DNA of 8,239 nucleotides from CAZBWP01 sp964630265 (lineage in GTDB: Bacteria; Pseudomonadota; Alphaproteobacteria; Rhodospirillales; Defluviicoccaceae). This document shows, piece by piece, positions 6,148 through 8,239 of the stretch. The stretch is from assembly GCA_964630265.1 (NCBI GenBank), contig CAZVRW010000094.1:1-8239 (forward strand), in the 5' to 3' direction. Positions within the stretch are counted from its first letter, which is position 1. Each line of letters begins with the position of its first letter. The position numbers and the translations under genes were made by a program. The notes under the pieces are model-generated. The model saw only the letters and a program-made list of their open reading frames with translations, made no database searches and was not told where the DNA came from.

Positions 6148-6308
6148 GGTCGGTCCTCCGGCTTGGTTCCGGTGGCGGCGGGGCCGGCACCGCGTTAATG
6201 TTCGCCTGCATGTAAGCGCGACCACGCTGCAGTGACATTGGGCCGTAACATTGGCCCGTAACATTGGCCCGAAACACTGGCCCGAAACACTGAATGGAGG
6301 CTCGTTCC
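6148..6308. promoter_or_regulatory. Divergent control region between acyl-CoA synthetase and SDR genes
   Basis: These 161 bp separate two divergent starts and must contain both promoters. Ribosome-binding sites are clear: GGAGGA (6159-6154) for the acyl-CoA synthetase and GGAGG (6296-6300) for the SDR. I see no convincing sigma-70 hexamers. An imperfect inverted repeat (TTAATG at 6195-6200 and CATGTAA at 6209-6215) and the 13-bp direct repeats at 6235-6292 are the only structured elements and are candidates for regulator binding. Confidence 0.5.
6235..6292 (+). repeat. 13-bp tandem repeat, 4 full units plus a 6-bp partial
   Basis: The units are acattgggccgta (6235-6247), acattggcccgta (6248-6260), acattggcccgaa (6261-6273), acactggcccgaa (6274-6286) and acactg (6287-6292). 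Each unit differs from the next by exactly one base. The array ends 3 bp before the SDR ribosome-binding site, so it lies in the untranslated leader or promoter. The period is not a multiple of three, which fits a non-coding element. Confidence 0.95.
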
Positions 6309-7175
6309 ATGTTCGTCGCCGATCTACTCGCCGGCAAACGCATCCTGATCACCGGCGGCGGCACCGGCCTCGGCAAGGCCGCCGCCGAGCGGCTGCTGGG
6401 CCTGGGCGCGGCGGTCGTCATCTGCGGCCGGCGCGCCGACGTGCTGGACGCGACGGCGGCCGAACTCGGCGCCAGGACCGGCGGGACCATCACCTGGAAA
6501 CGGCTGGACATCCGCGACCCCGAAGCGGTGGCGACCGTGGTCGACGAGATCTTCGCCGAAGCGCCGCTGGACGCGCTGGTCAACAACGCCGCCGGCAACT
6601 TCCTGGCGCGCAGCGAGACGTTGTCGCACCGGGCGCTGGACGCCGTCGTCGCCATCGTCCTGCACGGCACCGCGTACATGACCCTCGCCTGCGGCAAACA
6701 CTGGATCGCCGCCGGCCGGCCGGGCAACGTGCTGTCGATCGTCACCACCTATGCCTGGACGGGGTCGGCCTACGTGCTGCCGTCGGTGCTCGGCAAGGCC
6801 GGCGTGCTGGCGATGACCCGATCCCTCGCCGTCGAGTGGGGACCGAAAGGCATCCGCCTGAACGCCATCGCGCCCGGCCCGTTCCCGACGGAGGGCGCTT
6901 GGTCGCGGCTGGTCCCGCGCGCCGACCTGGCCCGGACCTTCGAGACCCGCAACCCGCTCGGCCGCCCCGGCCGGCACGCGGAATTCACCGATCTGGTGGC
7001 CTATCTGCTCGCCGACAACTCGGCCTACATCACCGGCGAAGTGGTGACCATCGACGGCGGCGAATGGCTCGGCGGCGCCGGCCAGTTCAACTTCGCCAGC
7101 CAACTCACCGACGCCGACTGGGCGGAAATCGCGCCGAAAAAAGCCGGTCCCTCGGGGAGCGGCACGACGGGCTGA
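6309..7175 (+). CDS. SDR-family oxidoreductase, 2,4-dienoyl-CoA reductase-like
   Basis: This 288-residue Rossmann-fold enzyme most resembles the mitochondrial/peroxisomal type of 2,4-dienoyl-CoA reductase, which uses NADPH to reduce dienoyl-CoA formed while degrading unsaturated fatty acids. The cofactor motif TGGGTGLG is at 15-22, and CGRR (39-42) suits NADPH. The block NNAAGNF (92-98) is a hallmark of this branch. The classical YxxxK is replaced by SxxxK (Ser159, Lys163), with Tyr148 placed upstream in TYAWTGSAYVLPSVLGK, the same layout as Tyr199, Ser210 and Lys214 of human DECR1 as I recall it. PGPFPTEGAWSRL and the C-terminal IDGGEWLGGAGQFN also match. His119 stands where these enzymes and classical SDRs usually have Asn. 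The start at 6309 is preferred over the ATG at 6294, which overlaps the ribosome-binding site GGAGG (6296-6300); spacing is 8 nt. It probably works with the divergent acyl-CoA synthetase. Confidence 0.9.
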   Translation: MFVADLLAGKRILITGGGTGLGKAAAERLLGLGAAVVICGRRADVLDATAAELGARTGGTITWKRLDIRDPEAVATVVDEIFAEAPLDALVNNAAGNFLARSETLSHRALDAVVAIVLHGTAYMTLACGKHWIAAGRPGNVLSIVTTYAWTGSAYVLPSVLGKAGVLAMTRSLAVEWGPKGIRLNAIAPGPFPTEGAWSRLVPRADLARTFETRNPLGRPGRHAEFTDLVAYLLADNSAYITGEVVTIDGGEWLGGAGQFNFASQLTDADWAEIAPKKAGPSGSGTTG

Positions 7176-7195
7176 ACGCTTCGCGAAAACCATGG

Positions 7196-7201
7196 TATGA
7201 T
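7196..7201 (+). promoter_or_regulatory. Candidate -10 element for the exported protein gene
   Basis: TATGAT at 7196-7201 is a good -10 hexamer placed 119 bp before the ATG at 7321 and just after the SDR stop. No clear -35 is seen 16-18 nt upstream (CTGAAC at 7172-7177 is the nearest, spacing 18). It suggests the exported protein has its own promoter rather than relying on SDR read-through. Confidence 0.35.
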
Positions 7202-7240
7202 CCGGACGTTCATGCTGCCGCCAGAATGGAGGTGACCACA

Positions 7241-7254
7241 CGCGACATGTCACG
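7241..7254. promoter_or_regulatory. Near-palindrome, possible operator
   Basis: CGCGACATGTCACG is a 14-bp imperfect palindrome with a perfect 8-bp core GACATGTC; only the third position of each arm fails to match. It lies 40 bp after the candidate -10 and 66 bp before the exported protein start. I cannot name a regulator that binds it. Confidence 0.25.
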
Positions 7255-7320
7255 ACCAAGCCGAGCGGCGGATGAGCGAAACCATCCGGCGCCTTGGCGG
7301 AAAAAACCAGGGAGAGAGGG

Positions 7321-7866
7321 ATGCTCGACAAATTCCGCGCGTGGGCCCTGTTGCTTGCGCTGGCGTGCTTTGCCCCCGGCGGGACGGCCGCGGCGGCCGA
7401 CCCCGCGATCCAACCGTTCTTCGGCGCGTATGACGGCGAGTCCATGTATCCGGCCGACGAATACGGCCGGCGCCAGCTCACGGTCGTCATCAGTCCATAC
7501 GCGGAGAGCGGCTTCTCGGTGGAGTGGCTCACCGCCATGGAAAAGGCGCGCGGCGATCGCCAGACCAACACCGACCGGCTCGACTTCCTGCCGTCGGCGA
7601 ACGATCCGCGCGTGTTTCGCGCGGTGCCGGCCGACGGGGGCGAGCCGTCCACCGATCCGCTCGATGGCCAACGCTATGCCTGGGCGCGGCTGAAGGACAA
7701 CATCCTCACGGTGCACGTGCTGACGATCACCCCCGAGGGCGACTACGTCATGCAGACCTATGACCGCGCCCTCAACGAGTTCGGGTTGACGCTGTCGTTC
7801 GTGCGCGTGCGCAACGGCACCATGGAGAAACGCATCTGGGGCTCGATGTATCGCCGCGACCGTTAG
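7321..7866 (+). CDS. Exported protein with Sec signal peptide, unknown function
   Basis: The 181-residue product begins with a typical Sec signal: MLDKFRAW, a hydrophobic core ALLLALACFA and likely cleavage in TAAAA|DP after residue 26. Cys16 follows ALA, not a good lipobox, so a soluble periplasmic or secreted protein is more likely than a lipoprotein. The mature part has alternating strand-like segments, for example RQLTVVISPYAESGFSVEWL (51-70), RYAWARLKDNILTVHVLTI and the C-terminal GLTLSFVRVRNGTMEKRIWG. That suggests a small beta-barrel or lipocalin-like fold, which is inference from pattern only. I do not recognise a named family. The start is ATG 7321 with GGGAG/GAGAG just upstream; a TTG at 7294 would place charged residues before the signal and is less likely. 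It follows the SDR by 145 bp with its own candidate promoter. Confidence 0.82.
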   Translation: MLDKFRAWALLLALACFAPGGTAAAADPAIQPFFGAYDGESMYPADEYGRRQLTVVISPYAESGFSVEWLTAMEKARGDRQTNTDRLDFLPSANDPRVFRAVPADGGEPSTDPLDGQRYAWARLKDNILTVHVLTITPEGDYVMQTYDRALNEFGLTLSFVRVRNGTMEKRIWGSMYRRDR

Positions 7867-7881
7867 TGGGCGGTCGCGGCG
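7852..7881. terminator. Strong hairpin between convergent genes, probable bidirectional terminator
   Basis: CGCCGCGACCG (7852-7862) is perfectly complementary to CGGTCGCGGCG (7871-7881), giving an 11-bp GC-rich stem with an 8-nt loop. The TAG stop of the exported protein (7864-7866) lies in the loop, and the stem ends 3 bp before the stop of the convergent membrane protein gene. No T-run follows on either strand, so it is not a canonical intrinsic terminator; it may act as a pause site or protect the 3' ends. Confidence 0.65.
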
Positions 7882-7884
7882 CGC

Positions 7885-8160
7885 TCACCGATCGCGGGGC
7901 GGGCGGCGGATCGGGTCGGAGTCCCGCTCTTCGCCCAACCCCATGACGCCGACGGCCATGCCGATGCTGCCGAAGGTGATGAACAGGCCGAAGAACAGCA
8001 TGGCATAGATCAGGAACTCGTCGTTCGAGGCGGCGGCCATGGTGGCGATGCCGGCGATGTCGTACCAAAGCACCAGCGCGCCCAAGAGCACGCCGCCGCA
8101 GGCGCCGGCAGCCAGGTGCTTCAGCATGAACAGCAGCGGTCCGCGATAGTACGGCTGCAT
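7885..8160 (-). CDS. Small two-helix inner-membrane protein, unknown function
   Basis: A 91-residue protein with two hydrophobic helices, about residues 15-37 (HLAAGACGGVLLGALVLWYD region) and 49-73 (FLIYAMLFFGLFITFGSIGM region). They are joined by a short loop (AGIATMAAASNDE), and a charged cytoplasmic tail ends in RRPPRDR. Basic residues before the first helix and in the tail suggest both termini face the cytosol. The start is ATG 8160-8158 with GGAGGA (8172-8167) 6 nt upstream. I do not recognise a named family, but the size and layout match uncharacterised small membrane proteins common in alphaproteobacteria. It converges on the exported protein gene across only 18 bp, and lies 42 bp downstream of a possible minus-strand gene at the right edge with which it may share a transcript. 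Confidence 0.8.
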   Translation of the reverse strand: MQPYYRGPLLFMLKHLAAGACGGVLLGALVLWYDIAGIATMAAASNDEFLIYAMLFFGLFITFGSIGMAVGVMGLGEERDSDPIRRPPRDR

Positions 8161-8202
8161 GCCTTATCCTCCGGTTCGACGCGCGACGGGCGCGCCTTGA
8201 CC

Positions 8203-8239
8203 TTACGCCGCCTCGTCCTCGATGGGATCGCCGCCGAGG
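8203..8239 (-). CDS. Possible C-terminal end of a gene entering from the right edge
   Basis: On the minus strand an open frame enters from the right edge and ends with LGGDPIEDEAA followed by TAA (8205-8203). The acidic, Ala-rich end and a stop 42 bp before the next gene on the same strand suit a real C-terminus, but 11 codons cannot prove it. A short inverted repeat, GCGCG/CGCGC, follows the stop around 8182-8194. No function can be proposed. Confidence 0.4.
   Translation of the reverse strand, partial: LGGDPIEDEAA

Noticed and set aside
4393..6198. 601-codon plus-strand open frame opposite the acyl-CoA synthetase
   Set aside because: It is an antisense shadow in a GC-rich gene whose minus strand has all adenylate-forming motifs; the plus translation is Arg/His/Gln-rich with no recognisable domain.
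7140..7195. Terminator after the SDR gene
   Set aside because: Only very short pairings (for example TTCGCGAA at 7180-7187) are present, with no T-run; not enough to call.
6251..7693. 480-codon plus frame overlapping the SDR and exported protein genes
   Set aside because: It is an out-of-frame, Arg-rich translation across two real genes and their gap. A GGAGGTGA at 7228-7235 before an in-frame ATG at 7247 was considered as a small gene start, but the product is merely the shadow of the exported protein.

Overview
The window is a high-GC, densely coding chromosomal segment, most probably from an alphaproteobacterium of the Rhodospirillales type. That placement is inference: it rests on the gltX-gltA pairing, the GC-rich codon third positions and the style of the small membrane and exported proteins. 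No rRNA, tRNA, CRISPR array, transposase or phage gene was found.

Layout. Positions 1-1262 (-) hold citrate synthase (gltA), cut by the left edge. Positions 1330-2760 (-) hold glutamyl-tRNA synthetase (gltX), upstream of gltA in the same operon direction. Across a 116-bp divergent region, 2877-3305 (+) is a YjbQ/UPF0047 protein whose stop overlaps (ATGA) the start of a small two-helix membrane protein at 3302-3697 (+). An AT-richer gap (3698-3921) holds a candidate promoter, a possible 18-codon leader ORF and small hairpins before a 78-aa protein of unknown function (3922-4158, +). Positions 4354-6147 (-) encode an acyl-CoA synthetase (ANL superfamily) with a repeat-built C-terminal tail. It diverges from an SDR oxidoreductase (6309-7175, +) that carries the active-site pattern of 2,4-dienoyl-CoA reductases. 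Positions 7321-7866 (+) encode an exported protein that converges, over a strong hairpin, on a small membrane protein (7885-8160, -). The last bases may hold the C-terminus of another minus-strand gene.

How the genes fit together. gltA and gltX are housekeeping genes (TCA cycle entry, tRNA charging). The divergent acyl-CoA synthetase and dienoyl-CoA-reductase-like SDR share a 161-bp control region and look like a small module for activating and degrading an unsaturated acyl substrate. The remaining genes are small, poorly characterised envelope or cytosolic proteins.

The most unusual signal is a cluster of four unrelated short tandem-repeat arrays within about 3 kb: 36 bp x2 and 24 bp x3 in the small membrane protein, 15 bp x8 at the end of the acyl-CoA synthetase (with one 14-bp unit that shifts the frame), and 13 bp x4.5 in the acyl-CoA synthetase/SDR control region, where each neighbouring unit differs by exactly one base. 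I see no clearly new multi-gene system. The repeat arrays and the leader region at 3779-3921 are the parts most worth a second look.
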